Source: Candidatus Omnitrophota bacterium (GTDB lineage: Bacteria; Omnitrophota; Gorgyraeia; Duberdicusellales; Duberdicusellaceae). Taken from it: 57,717 bases of DNA. Position 1 is the first letter of the stretch; every line of letters begins with the position of its first letter. The stretch spans positions 1-57,717 of the forward strand of contig JAFGCB010000039.1 in NCBI GenBank assembly GCA_016932855.1, read 5' to 3'. Below the pieces are notes generated by a model. That model searched no databases and was not told the origin of the DNA. It saw only the letters and a program-made list of their open reading frames with translations. A program made the position numbers and the translations under genes. This document shows, in pieces, positions 24,344 to 33,349 of this stretch.

Positions 24344-25504
24344 ATGGATAATAAATTATGCAGGCATTTTGGGGAATGCGGGGGGTGCAAGCTCCAAGAT
24401 CTAGATTACAAAAAACAGCTTAGCATAAAGCAGAGCAGCCTTTTTGATATTTCCCCCCGGGAGGCTATCCGTTCTAAAATACAGCCTATAAAAGGCTCGC
24501 CTGAAATATATTTCTACCGCAACAAGATGGAGTTTTCTTTTTCTCAGAATAACGGCCGGATTGTCTGCGGCTTGCATCACTCTTTGCAGAAAAGAAGAGT
24601 AGTGGATATTCAAGAATGCACAATTTTCTCTGAAGATGCCCCCTTGATTTTAGGTGCCTTAAAAGAAATTTTCCGCAAGAGCGGGCTTACTTGCCATAGT
24701 ACTTTTTCGCACCGGGGTTTCCTAAGACATCTTGTCCTGCGGGAGGCAAAGAACACAGAGGATTTAATGGTTAATATTGTCACTTCTTCAGAGAATATTC
24801 TGGACAAAGAAACCATAAAGATAAGTCTTCTTAATCTGGGATTGAAGAAAAGAGTGGTTTCCTTGGTCTGGACTGTAAACGATGCTTTTTCAGACGTGGT
24901 TATCCCCCAGAAACGGGAAATTTTCCACGGCCGGGACTATATCGAGGAAAAAATTCATAACTTTACTTTCAAGATCCTGCCTTATTCTTTTTTTCAGGTC
25001 AATCCCTATATCCTGGACGATTTCTATACAGAACTTAAAGACTTGCTTAATCTAAAAGGCAAGGAAAAGATTCTTGATCTTTTTTCGGGAGCGGGTACGA
25101 TTAGCATCATCTTAGCCAATAGCTGTGATTTTATCTGGGCTATTGAGCAGAGCCAGCAGGCGGTTGAGAATGCTTATAGCAATTTGGCTTTGAATAATAT
25201 AAAAAATATAACTTTTCTATCAGGCGACGCAAGAAAGGTTCTTTATTCTAATTTGCAATTATGGAAAGATAATATAGATATAGTGATAATTAACCCTCCT
25301 CGAGGCGGGGTTGCCAAGAAGATTATTCAGAGGGTAAAGGCGATAAATCCAGAAAAAATAGTTTATTCTTCTTGCAATCCCAAGACTTTTTCTCAGGATA
25401 TAAGAGGATTTCTGGATTCATATGATATCGAAATAATCCAGCCTTTTGATTTTTTCCCCCACACCCCCCACGTGGAGCTCTTAAGCCTTCTTGTGCGCAA
25501 ATAA
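24344..25504 (+). CDS. 23S rRNA (uracil-5-)-methyltransferase, RlmC/RlmD/TrmA family
   Basis: This SAM-dependent enzyme makes 5-methyluridine in rRNA or tRNA. A [4Fe-4S] cluster site begins immediately at the N-terminus (Cys6, Cys12, Cys15, with a fourth Cys in IQECTIF). The catalytic domain has DLFSGAGTISI for SAM, INPPRGG, and SSCNPKTF with the catalytic Cys near the C-terminus, followed by DFFPHTPHVE. At 386 residues it lacks the N-terminal TRAM domain of RlmD, as RlmC does, so RlmC-like specificity is possible. The target uridine cannot be decided. Confidence 0.92.
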   Translation: MDNKLCRHFGECGGCKLQDLDYKKQLSIKQSSLFDISPREAIRSKIQPIKGSPEIYFYRNKMEFSFSQNNGRIVCGLHHSLQKRRVVDIQECTIFSEDAPLILGALKEIFRKSGLTCHSTFSHRGFLRHLVLREAKNTEDLMVNIVTSSENILDKETIKISLLNLGLKKRVVSLVWTVNDAFSDVVIPQKREIFHGRDYIEEKIHNFTFKILPYSFFQVNPYILDDFYTELKDLLNLKGKEKILDLFSGAGTISIILANSCDFIWAIEQSQQAVENAYSNLALNNIKNITFLSGDARKVLYSNLQLWKDNIDIVIINPPRGGVAKKIIQRVKAINPEKIVYSSCNPKTFSQDIRGFLDSYDIEIIQPFDFFPHTPHVELLSLLVRK

Positions 25505-25705
25505 AAATCTCTACGAATGTGCTGATCCCTAACTTCTATTCCTGAACTTAATTTATAAGGGTTATATGGGTTGCAAAAGGGGTACAAGGGGGTACAGTAC
25601 AGAATATATAAATCCCCTTTACCCTTTGACCCCTTAAGCCTTCCTATTACCTCCTAATAGATTACCCTTGTTCTACCATGCTTTTTATGTTATTTTATTT
25701 AAGTT
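25505..25705. other. Intergenic, GGGGTACAAGG-rich, with candidate promoter
   Basis: AAAAGGGGTACAAGGGGGTAC is partly complemented by ATCCCCTTTACCCTTTGACCCC 40 bp later, giving a long imperfect inverted repeat. A TTGTTC, 17 nt, TATTTT pair at about 25668-25696 ends 9 nt before the next ATG, which has no Shine-Dalgarno. No gene is seen. Confidence 0.45.
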
Positions 25706-26674
25706 ATGATTAAGGTAATAAGGAGAGTTTCTTTAAAAGAGCCTATATTTATTGCCTGTTGGCCGGGCATGGGTGAAGTGGCAATTAAGGCAGGTCTTTT
25801 TTTGAAAAACGCTTTGGGGTGCAAGCCCTTCGCTAAAATTAGAAATTCCGGCCTGTTTCAACCCCAAGCTATATTTGTTCAAAAGGGCATTGCCGGCCTT
25901 CCCGATATAGATGAAGGAACCTTTTATTTTTCTAAAGGTATGGGTCTGCAGAGAGACATTATACTTTTTCTTGCCCAGGCCCAGCCGTCTATGGAAAAAG
26001 CTTACCAGTTTGCGGAATTAATAATAAATTTCGCTTCTTCTTTTAAAGCCTCGCAGATTATTACCTTTGCGGCCTTGCCCCAGGCCATAGAGCATACCCA
26101 GGAACCTTCGGTTTGGATGGCTGCCACTGATAGCGATATTTTGTCCGAGTATTCCAAGTACGAGCTTAAGATACTGGAAGAAGGCCATATCAGCGGCTTA
26201 AACGGTTTGATGCTGGGGGTAGCTTCTGAAGAAAAGAAAATGAAAGGGGTATGTTTTTTAGGAGAAATACCTTTCTATACTATACAGATAGAAAACCCCA
26301 AGGCTACCCTGGCGGTTTTACGGGTTCTCGATAAGCGTTTAAGATTAAATCTTAATTTTAAACCCCTGGAGGACAAATCCTCTTTTCTAGACAAAGAAAT
26401 AGATAAACTCATAAGCTACTTAAAAGGGGAATCTCATTCGCAGGAAAGCTTGCCCTTAAGCGAAGAAGATATTCAGAAAATCAAGAAAGATTTAGAAAGT
26501 TTTACAAAATTACCTCAGTCAGCCAGGCAGAAGATAGAAGGCTTGTTTAAGAAATCCTCACGCAATCTTTCCCATGCTTCGGAGCTTAAGAAGATCCTGG
26601 ATGAGTGGGGGGTCTATAGAGAATACGAAGATAGATTTTTGGATCTGTTTAAGAAAAAAAGGCTCGACCACTAA
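25706..26674 (+). CDS. PAC2 family protein
   Basis: A 322-residue protein of the PAC2 (proteasome assembly chaperone 2-like) superfamily, found in archaea and many bacteria without proteasomes and of unclear bacterial function. The family core is visible in PIFIACWPGMGEVAIKAG at the start, DIILFLAQAQPS, a FAALPQAIEHT turn and ISGLNGLMLGVA. The C-terminal 90 residues are helical and charged. No proteasome genes are nearby. A -10-like TATTTT box is 9 nt before the ATG, so the mRNA may be leaderless. Confidence 0.82.
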   Translation: MIKVIRRVSLKEPIFIACWPGMGEVAIKAGLFLKNALGCKPFAKIRNSGLFQPQAIFVQKGIAGLPDIDEGTFYFSKGMGLQRDIILFLAQAQPSMEKAYQFAELIINFASSFKASQIITFAALPQAIEHTQEPSVWMAATDSDILSEYSKYELKILEEGHISGLNGLMLGVASEEKKMKGVCFLGEIPFYTIQIENPKATLAVLRVLDKRLRLNLNFKPLEDKSSFLDKEIDKLISYLKGESHSQESLPLSEEDIQKIKKDLESFTKLPQSARQKIEGLFKKSSRNLSHASELKKILDEWGVYREYEDRFLDLFKKKRLDH

Positions 26675-26699
26675 CTATCTTTTGCGGCGGAGTTCCGAA

Positions 26700-26850
26700 T
26701 TTCAAATCCCAAATTCGTACCAGGCGCAGCTTAAAGTGCATAATATATAGTGCACAGTGCTAGGTGCAGGGTGCTAGGTATAAGGTGTATAGTGTAAAGT
26801 GCCGGGCGTAAGACAAAGAACGCATTTAGCACAAAGCACCGTATTTTTTA
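26700..26850. repeat. Intergenic word repeats (GTGCTAGG type)
   Basis: CAAATCCCAAATTCG is followed by rows of near-identical words: AGTGCATAATATATAGTGCACAGTG, then GCTAGGTGCAGGGTGCTAGG, then TAAGGTGTATAGTGTAAAGTG and TTAGCACAAAGCACCG. These are tandem degenerate 8-12-mers with inverted partners. No gene is seen. Confidence 0.6.
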
Positions 26851-26856
26851 AAAGCG

Positions 26857-27537
26857 ATGAAGAAGAAAAATACTCTTAAAAAATCTGAATTAAGGGACTT
26901 TGATAATAAGGCAAAGAACCTTCTGGGCATTCCCGAGAATATACTTATCGAAAATGCCTCCAGGGGGATTTTAGAAGTCATTCTTAAGGAGAACCTTTCC
27001 TGCGATCGCACCTGCATATTTGCCGGAAGAGGAAATAACGGCGCAGACAGCCTTGCTTTGACAAGACATTTGTTAAACAGGGGATTAAAGGTGGATATTT
27101 TTCTTGTTTTAGGCGGTAAACATTATAATAAAGAAGTGGAGTTCCAGCTCGGAATCCTTAAGAAAATTATCGGTGAAAAAAGAATAAAAGTTTTAAATAC
27201 GGAAGAAGACTTTAAATATTTAAAAGAAAGCCTTAGCTTATATGATTTGCTGGTAGACGGGATATTCGGCATAGGATTTAAGACACCGCTTGATAGTTTT
27301 CATAAAGAGCTTTTCAAAATTATAAATAGTGCCCGCCGGCCCGTTTTAGCGGTTGATATACCTTCGGGCCTGTCTTGCGATAGCGCCCGGATAGACCAGG
27401 AGGCCATCAAGGCAAGCTATACTGTTACTTTTGTTGCCGAGAAGGAAAGCTTTTTTATGGGCAAAGGCCCGGATTATGTCGGTAAGATATTTGTAAAAGA
27501 TATAGGCGTATCCAGGGATGCACTTAAGAGATTATAG
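26857..27537 (+). CDS. nnrE: NAD(P)H-hydrate epimerase, N-terminal YjeF domain only
   Basis: Epimerises R-NAD(P)HX to the S form so that damaged nicotinamide cofactors can be repaired. The 226 residues cover a single YjeF_N Rossmann-like domain. ENASRGILEVI is the start signature, and FAGRGNNGADSLALTRHL is the phosphate-binding NNGGD-type loop. VDGIFGIGFKTPL and VDIPSGLSCDS complete the active site, with TVTFVAEKESFFMGKG near the end. The ADP-dependent dehydratase domain fused in many bacteria is absent here and not adjacent. It overlaps the next gene by 20 bp. Confidence 0.9.
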   Translation: MKKKNTLKKSELRDFDNKAKNLLGIPENILIENASRGILEVILKENLSCDRTCIFAGRGNNGADSLALTRHLLNRGLKVDIFLVLGGKHYNKEVEFQLGILKKIIGEKRIKVLNTEEDFKYLKESLSLYDLLVDGIFGIGFKTPLDSFHKELFKIINSARRPVLAVDIPSGLSCDSARIDQEAIKASYTVTFVAEKESFFMGKGPDYVGKIFVKDIGVSRDALKRL

Positions 27538-28543
27538 GTTTATAATAACGGCAGTATTTTTATTTTTAGGCTGCGCCAGCACAGGTCCTAGTATAGACAA
27601 CCAGGAGCTTAAGAGATTAAACGAAGACTTAAAGACAAGGGCCGTAGAGCTTAAAATCGAACGCAGTATTTACGTAAACGACATAGGTTTTAAGCTTTTT
27701 AAGGATTTACCTTTTCAGGAAAAAAAATCCTACGCTTATTTAGGTATTTTAGCCGCGCCTTTAGACAATTATTTAGCGTCGATTTTTGACAAAGAGGCCG
27801 ACGAAGACAGGGTTATTATTTATGGTTTAGTAAAAGATTCGGCTGCCGAAGACGCCGGTCTTAAGGCCGCAGATATAATCTTTACCATCGACGGCAGGAA
27901 GGCAACAGTTTATAATTACGATTCTCTTCTTAAAAGCTTAAAGCCCGAACAACTATGCAGAATAGAAGTGGAAAGAGAAGCCGGCACAAAAGATTTTTAT
28001 ATATACCCCCAGAGAGTTCCTTACTACATTAACTTTTTGGTGGTAGAATCGGCTGATGTAAACGCCGCTGCTTTTTCCGGCGGAGTAGCGGTTACCTACG
28101 GTTTATTGAATTTTATTGATAATGATGATGAATTGGGTATCGCCTTGGGCCACGAGCTGGCCCATCTAATTCGGGGCCATATTTTAAAATCCCAGGGAAT
28201 AGACTTGGTTTTTTCGGCTTTAGTCTTTGCTTTAGGCAAAAACGTGGACATTCCTCAGAGCGGGGATATGGGACAGGTTTTAGGTTCGGCTTTTTCCGCC
28301 AGTTTTTCCCGTGATTTTGAAAGAGAAGCCGATTTTCTGGGCACCTTACTTGCCTATAAGTCAGGATTTGATATAAGAAAGGGCACTTATATATGGGAAA
28401 GGTTCGCGGTAGAGCTTCCTAAGAGCCTTGATACAAATTTTTTATCCACTCACCCCACTTCTTCCGAGAGGCTTTTGAGGATTAGGACAATAGTTGACCA
28501 GATAGAAAGCGGCGAGATAAAAATAGAGGATTACCTCTATTAG
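27518..28543 (+). CDS. M48-type metalloprotease lipoprotein with PDZ domain
   Basis: A 341-residue envelope protease. Signal peptide with lipobox F-L-G-C, Cys19. A PDZ-like domain (about 95-160) has the VKDSAAEDAGLKAADIIFTI signature. The peptidase domain shows the zinc motif HELAH at 212-216 and the third ligand Glu in READFLG. An HPTSSERL ending is typical of BepA/LoiP-type M48 proteins, which do envelope protein quality control. The PDZ-before-peptidase order is less common than the TPR-bearing BepA layout. It overlaps nnrE by 20 bp. Confidence 0.9.
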   Translation: MHLRDYRFIITAVFLFLGCASTGPSIDNQELKRLNEDLKTRAVELKIERSIYVNDIGFKLFKDLPFQEKKSYAYLGILAAPLDNYLASIFDKEADEDRVIIYGLVKDSAAEDAGLKAADIIFTIDGRKATVYNYDSLLKSLKPEQLCRIEVEREAGTKDFYIYPQRVPYYINFLVVESADVNAAAFSGGVAVTYGLLNFIDNDDELGIALGHELAHLIRGHILKSQGIDLVFSALVFALGKNVDIPQSGDMGQVLGSAFSASFSRDFEREADFLGTLLAYKSGFDIRKGTYIWERFAVELPKSLDTNFLSTHPTSSERLLRIRTIVDQIESGEIKIEDYLY

Positions 28544-28704
28544 ATTAAGGATTAAGGATTAAGAATTAAGAAACCCAGGCTATAGACCAGGATTTTTGTA
28601 GGCCGATATTTTGCATTAGCATACAAGACCGAAGGTCTAAGTCTAGAGATTTAGTAGGGACAGGCCTTGCGCCTATCCGTTATATAATATTTGATTTTGT
28701 AATT
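28544..28704. repeat. Intergenic GATTAAG word repeat and spacer
   Basis: GATTAAG is repeated three times and followed by AATTAAG within 30 bp right after the M48 stop. The rest of the gap is A+T rich, with TATAAT at about 28684 but no good -35 box. No gene is seen. Confidence 0.5.
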
Positions 28705-29427
28705 ATGTACGAAAAAAGATTTTATCGCAGTGATTTTAGTAAAGACTGGTTTTCCTTTGAAGCCAGCATTAAGGAGACGGAGGTCCTGGTAAAGAGCAAG
28801 AAAAAAATCGATTTAAGAATAATCAAGGATCTAGTTAAGAAATACAGACAGGTTATAGAAGATTACATAAGAGATTTTCCTGAGTTTAAAAATACTCTTT
28901 CTGCCTTTAAGCAGAAAGAAGAGGCACCCCCGATAATCAGCGAGATGATTGAGAAGACCGCCATTTTAGATATAGGGCCTATGGCTTCGGTTGCCGGCGC
29001 TATTGCCCAATATGCGGGGCAGGATTTGCTTAAATTCAGTCCCGAACTGTTGGTAGAAAACGGGGGGGATGTATTTATAAAAAAGAAAGGAGATTTACTT
29101 ATAGGAATTTATGCCGGTAAAGACAGCTTTATAAATGAATTTTCGCTGTTGATAAAAAACTTAGATTCATCTTTGGGGATATGCAGCTCTTCTTCCTTCC
29201 TGGGCCATAGCTTAAGTTTAGGTAGCGCGGATTTAACAACGGTTATTTCGTCTTCGGCTGTTTTTGCCGATGCCCTGGCGACTAAATTAGCCAATATGAT
29301 AAATAATGAGGAAGATTTAGACAAGGCCTTAGGTTTTTCTAAAAATTTCGCCTTGACTAAAGGCGTCCTAATAGTCAAAGCAGATAAATTAGGTTTGTGG
29401 GGCGATATTGAGCTTGTAAGAAAATGA
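28705..29427 (+). CDS. UPF0280 family protein (ApbE-like fold)
   Basis: A 240-residue protein of UPF0280, a family of unknown function distantly related to the flavin transferase ApbE. The hallmark region is PMASVAGAIAQYAG followed by ELLVENGGDVFIK, and later SSSSFLGHSLSLG-x-AD and ADALATKLAN. It overlaps the rex start by four bases (ATGA), so the two genes are translationally coupled, linking it to redox-responsive expression. Confidence 0.88.
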   Translation: MYEKRFYRSDFSKDWFSFEASIKETEVLVKSKKKIDLRIIKDLVKKYRQVIEDYIRDFPEFKNTLSAFKQKEEAPPIISEMIEKTAILDIGPMASVAGAIAQYAGQDLLKFSPELLVENGGDVFIKKKGDLLIGIYAGKDSFINEFSLLIKNLDSSLGICSSSSFLGHSLSLGSADLTTVISSSAVFADALATKLANMINNEEDLDKALGFSKNFALTKGVLIVKADKLGLWGDIELVRK

Positions 29428-30041
29428 AAAGAATACCGCAGGATACAATATTAAGACTTTCTTCTTATTTGATGGCTCTTTTTAACATTTCCGGAGAAAT
29501 GCACGAAATATCATCTTATAGGCTGGCCAAGATTTTGGGGATAAACCCCAATCAGCTGAGGAAAGATTTATCTTATTTCGGAAAATTTGGAAGAAGGGGC
29601 GTAGGCTATAAAGTCGAGGATTTGATATACAGCCTCAAGAAGATCCTGGGTCTTGATAAAATCTGGAACGTCGCTCTATGCGGTTTAGGAAACTTAGGAA
29701 GGGCTCTATGTTCATATAAGGGATTTTCAGAGCAGGGTTTTCTGATCAAGGTTATTTTTGAAAATGACCCTAAGAAGATCGGCAGGAAATTCAATAATAT
29801 TGAGGTTTTGGATTACAAACACATTGAAGGCAAAATCCAGAAATATAATATCCAGATTGCTGTTTTGGCCGTTCCTGTAGGCCAGGCTCAGGAATTGGCC
29901 GAGAAGATTTATAATTCAGGAATAAGGTTTATTTTGAACTTCGTTCCCTTAAATATCAATTTACCTTCGGATTGCCTTATAAGAAATGTCTATATGAGTT
30001 CCGAGCTTACCTGTTTAAGCTACTTCCTTGCCCGCAGATAG
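29424..30041 (+). CDS. rex: Redox-sensing transcriptional repressor Rex
   Basis: Rex represses fermentation and anaerobic respiration genes when the NADH/NAD ratio is low. The 205 residues have the winged helix at the N-terminus (SSYRLAKILGINPNQLRKDLSYFG, which includes the recognition helix NQLRKD), FGRRGVGY, and the Rossmann dinucleotide site CGLGNLGRAL at about 87-96. NFVPLNI and the C-terminal swapped helix are also present. Its presence fits an anaerobic, fermentative lifestyle. Neighbour UPF0280 overlaps by four bases. Confidence 0.95.
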   Translation: MKRIPQDTILRLSSYLMALFNISGEMHEISSYRLAKILGINPNQLRKDLSYFGKFGRRGVGYKVEDLIYSLKKILGLDKIWNVALCGLGNLGRALCSYKGFSEQGFLIKVIFENDPKKIGRKFNNIEVLDYKHIEGKIQKYNIQIAVLAVPVGQAQELAEKIYNSGIRFILNFVPLNINLPSDCLIRNVYMSSELTCLSYFLARR

Positions 30042-30806
30042 TTATTTTATCGTAAGACAGGAATAATCTTTGGGAAGAAAAACATTCTTAAGTCCCTTAA
30101 GCTCTCTTTTTATTTTTTTAAATTCTCCCTTTGCCAGAAGGAGAAAATGTATAGGGACTAACAGTTTCGGGTTAGTTTTTAAAGCGAGGTTTTTTAACTG
30201 GGAGCTTTCGGTATGCATTTTATACAGATCAGGGTATTTCTTAAAAAATTTAGATGAAGAGGTGCAGTCGTGGATAAGATAGGTGCTGCGGTTTACAAGG
30301 GGCAAGGCATCTGTTATTGCCGTATCCGAAGAGTAGACTATATTTTTGTCTTTATATAATATGTTTACCCCGAAAGAGTCGCGACAGTGAGTATTATTGA
30401 AGGCAGATATTTTTACTTTCCCTGACAAAGACACTCTTTTTTTATTAAATAAATTTACAAAAGTTATCCGGGGGTAATCTTTCGATTGTAGCCCGAATAG
30501 CTTTGTAAGCTCTTTTATTATTTTTATTGAGGTTTTAGAGCTATATATGGTGATTTTTTTAGTTGTCCTGAATTGGCAGTGCAGCAAAGATATTATTCCG
30601 TAGATATGGTCGGGGTGATGGTGAGTTATTATTACTTTTGTAAGTCTGGTAAAGTCTAAATTCAGTCTTTGCAGTTTTTGAACTATTGAGCCGGGACAAT
30701 CGAGAAGAATGAGGTCTTTTTTATTGTTGTAAAGAAGAATCGAAGTGTTGTCTCTTTGTTTTGTAGATATAGATGCGCTTGTTCCCAAAAATACAATTCT
30801 TAACAT
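30042..30806 (-). CDS. MBL-fold metallo-hydrolase (RNase Z-like)
   Basis: A 254-residue zinc hydrolase of the metallo-beta-lactamase fold. FLGTSASI at the start and THHHPDHIYG (HxHxDH) are diagnostic, with further ligand positions in DSFGVNI/YSSDTAI and IHDCTS. The final VPIHF supplies the last His. It resembles the RNase Z/phnP branch but lacks a clear exosite, so tRNA processing is not certain. The start at MLRIVFLG is chosen because AAAGGAG lies upstream; a 22-residue N-terminal extension would run through that site. It is convergent with rex, the two stop codons being adjacent. Confidence 0.85.
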   Translation of the reverse strand: MLRIVFLGTSASISTKQRDNTSILLYNNKKDLILLDCPGSIVQKLQRLNLDFTRLTKVIITHHHPDHIYGIISLLHCQFRTTKKITIYSSKTSIKIIKELTKLFGLQSKDYPRITFVNLFNKKRVSLSGKVKISAFNNTHCRDSFGVNILYKDKNIVYSSDTAITDALPLVNRSTYLIHDCTSSSKFFKKYPDLYKMHTESSQLKNLALKTNPKLLVPIHFLLLAKGEFKKIKRELKGLKNVFLPKDYSCLTIK

Positions 30807-30905
30807 ATGATGCTCCTTTAAGAAAAAGATAGCATTCTTTGGAAAAAGAGGCAAGGGATTAATAAAGATCATTTTCCGGAACCCGGCTCTAAGGAGAAAT
30901 GCTTC

Positions 30906-31730
30906 TTGACAAGAAACTCTCGGTATGTATTAAATGGATGGATGAATGAAAAATTTTTTGAATTACTGAAATTACCCCAAGTAAGGAAAATCCGCGATTT
31001 GGATGATCCCGGGACCACTCTTCTGCACGGAAATATTATTAGAAGAAAGCCGATTCTTAAAAAATTATACGCCGATTTTTATGCCCGAATCAAGAAATCC
31101 ATAGGAGACAGCCTTAAGGGTAAGTCTATTGTTGAACTGGGCAGCGGCAGGGGTTTTATTAAAGAAGTAATCCCGGGGGTTATCACCTCGGACGTTATTA
31201 AGCTTTCCAACGTCAATCTGAATTTATCAGCCGTAAGCCTGCCTTTTAAAGACGGGTCAGTAGATGCCTTTGTCATGGTTAATGTTTTACATCATATCCA
31301 TGACGCGGAAAAATTCTTTAATGAGGCGGACAGATGCCTTAAAGATGGCGGGGATATAGTTATGATTGAGCCCGCCAGTACCTTCTGGGGCAGGCTTATC
31401 TGGAGGCTTCATTACGAGGCTTTTGATACCAAAGCAGGTTGGCGTCTTGATAAAGCTCGCCCTCTTTCCGTAGCCAACGGCGCTCTTCCTTGGATTGTAT
31501 TTTACCGGGACAGGATAAGATTTTCTAAAGAATTTCCGAGGCTAAAGATTTTAAAACTAGAGCCCCACACGCCCTTTATGTATATAGCAAGCGGCGGAGT
31601 CTTAACCACCCAGCTTTTACCGTCCTTTACTTATAATGCCCTTAAGGCTTTGGAAAGAGCTTTATCCTGTTTTAACAGTAGCTTGGGCATGTTCTTGACC
31701 ATTAGTCTTAAGAAAGCTCCCAGGGTGTAG
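30906..31730 (+). CDS. Class I SAM-dependent methyltransferase
   Basis: A 274-residue methyltransferase. Motif I is IVELGSGRGF; DAFVMVNVLHHIHDAEKFF and LKDGGDIVMIEPA are the post-I and motif III segments of the Methyltransf_11 group. The C-terminal half has aromatic and hydrophobic stretches (FYRDRIRF, GGVLTTQLLPSFTY) that may contact membranes. The substrate is unknown; its neighbourhood to a membrane glycosyltransferase pair suggests a lipid or polysaccharide intermediate. Start at TTG is chosen for AAGGAG 11 nt upstream; an in-frame ATG 36 bp later is the alternative. Confidence 0.82.
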   Translation: MTRNSRYVLNGWMNEKFFELLKLPQVRKIRDLDDPGTTLLHGNIIRRKPILKKLYADFYARIKKSIGDSLKGKSIVELGSGRGFIKEVIPGVITSDVIKLSNVNLNLSAVSLPFKDGSVDAFVMVNVLHHIHDAEKFFNEADRCLKDGGDIVMIEPASTFWGRLIWRLHYEAFDTKAGWRLDKARPLSVANGALPWIVFYRDRIRFSKEFPRLKILKLEPHTPFMYIASGGVLTTQLLPSFTYNALKALERALSCFNSSLGMFLTISLKKAPRV

Positions 31731-31750
31731 AGAAATTACAAAGATATTCA

Positions 31751-33349
31751 CTAGGGATAGTTTTGAAGATAAGCACGTATTTTATCTAACAAGAAGCTTG
31801 TTTCTTTATCATAAGGGAAGATTTCCAGAATTTTCTCCATTATCTGCCGCGCCTCCTTAAGCTTATCCAGCTTTATATACAAAGGATAGAGATTTTTATA
31901 AGCAAGCAGATAGTCCCGGTCGTTTTCCAAGGCTTTTTTGTAGAACTTTATCGCTTCTTGCGTCTTGCCTTTTCTTTGCGCGATTACCCCCATATTATTT
32001 AGAGCCGGCGAATAGGTAGGAAGAATCTTGAGAGATTCCCGGAAATAATACTCGGCTTCTTTAAGATCGCCTTTTCTAAAATATTCCACACCCATATTAT
32101 TATTGCAGCGAAAACTGTTTTTTGTATTTTTAATAGTAGAGAGGTAAAGGGTTAAGGGGGTGTTCCATTCCTTGTTTCTTTTTGCGCTAAGAAGACCTAG
32201 GGCTGTAAATAAGATAAGAGCCAAGATTATCAGGGCTGCTTTAAATCTTCTATGGATTATTTTCGTGTACAGCCGGCAAAGAAAGTAACTGCAAGTTGCG
32301 AAAAGGCCGATTGATGGCAGATAAAGATAATGTTCGGCAATAGCTGTGTTTATAGGAATAATCCCGCTTACCGGCAGCAATCCGGCCATAAACCAGTCTG
32401 CCCAAAAAAATATGGGCTTGCGCCCCCGGGTTAATAAACCGATTATAAGGCTTACGATGATAAACGCCTTTAGAAGGGTGAAAATTTCGTAGCTTCCCGC
32501 AAGATAAGGTATATCCCTTTCCATATGCAAATCCAACGGAACAAACAGTATCTTTAAATATGTAAAAAATATTTTTGCGAAAATAAGGAGCCTTTCCGCT
32601 ATTTTTTGTGAATAGGGGCTTATTTGGGCTCCTTGGGTAATAATATTTACATTCAGAAAGTTGAGCAAGGTCGCTCGAAGCAGTATATAGATTGCGGCTA
32701 TAATGATAAAAGGCAGAAGGTCTAAATAATTCTTTTTAGAGTTAGTTAAGTTATACAAAAATATAAACAGTATTAAAACAAGGCCCATTTCCTTAGAAAG
32801 GATGCTTAGCGCGAAGAAGAAAGAGGAGAGTAATAAAAACAGGTAATTTTTGAGTTTAGTGAACTTAAGGTATAAAGTAAAGCTTGCCAGCAAAAAAAGC
32901 GTCATTAGTAGCTCAGGCCTGTGGGAAGCGTAATTTACTACTTCTGTTTGAACGGGATGTATTAGAAACAGAAGTGAGGCAAAAAACGATATTTTTTTAT
33001 CTTTGAGCAGCGCAAGCAACAGGAAAAAGACAAGAAGTCCGTTCATTACATGCAGAAGCAAGTTGGTTAGGTGGAATCCCAGGCTGCTAAATTTCCATAT
33101 ATGGTATTCGGCGAGAAAGCTTAAGGTTGCAAGAGGCCTGTAGAGATTATTAGTGTCTCCCGCGCCTGAGTGGTAGCTGGAAGTGAATATTTGCTTTAGG
33201 AATCCGGCATCCCGTATAAAGATGTTATCAAGAATAGTTACTTCGTCGTCCCAGAACAGGGGCGTTTTAAGAGCGTCTTTATGGACGATTAATCCTGTAA
33301 TAGCCAGCAGTATTACCAGGATAATTATATTATTTTTTATTTTTATCAT
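31751..33349 (-). CDS. Membrane glycosyltransferase (GT-C type) with C-terminal TPRs
   Basis: A 532-residue polytopic protein with about ten membrane helices, then three TPR units in the last 130 residues (NNMGVEYFRKGDLKEAEYYF, NNMGVIAQRKGKTQEA, KLDKLKEARQIM). W-D-D-E in the first extracytoplasmic loop (about 33-36) matches the acidic catalytic pair of protein O-mannosyltransferase/TMTC-like enzymes, which use polyprenyl-phosphate sugars. It overlaps the upstream GT2 gene by 20 bp. That partner would make the polyprenyl-phosphate sugar donor. Surface protein or lipid glycosylation is the likely role. Confidence 0.85.
   Translation of the reverse strand: MIKIKNNIIILVILLAITGLIVHKDALKTPLFWDDEVTILDNIFIRDAGFLKQIFTSSYHSGAGDTNNLYRPLATLSFLAEYHIWKFSSLGFHLTNLLLHVMNGLLVFFLLLALLKDKKISFFASLLFLIHPVQTEVVNYASHRPELLMTLFLLASFTLYLKFTKLKNYLFLLLSSFFFALSILSKEMGLVLILFIFLYNLTNSKKNYLDLLPFIIIAAIYILLRATLLNFLNVNIITQGAQISPYSQKIAERLLIFAKIFFTYLKILFVPLDLHMERDIPYLAGSYEIFTLLKAFIIVSLIIGLLTRGRKPIFFWADWFMAGLLPVSGIIPINTAIAEHYLYLPSIGLFATCSYFLCRLYTKIIHRRFKAALIILALILFTALGLLSAKRNKEWNTPLTLYLSTIKNTKNSFRCNNNMGVEYFRKGDLKEAEYYFRESLKILPTYSPALNNMGVIAQRKGKTQEAIKFYKKALENDRDYLLAYKNLYPLYIKLDKLKEARQIMEKILEIFPYDKETSFLLDKIRAYLQNYP

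Noticed and set aside
24344-25504. Assignment as RlmD specifically
   Set aside because: The TRAM domain is missing, so RlmC-like or TrmA-like specificity cannot be excluded.
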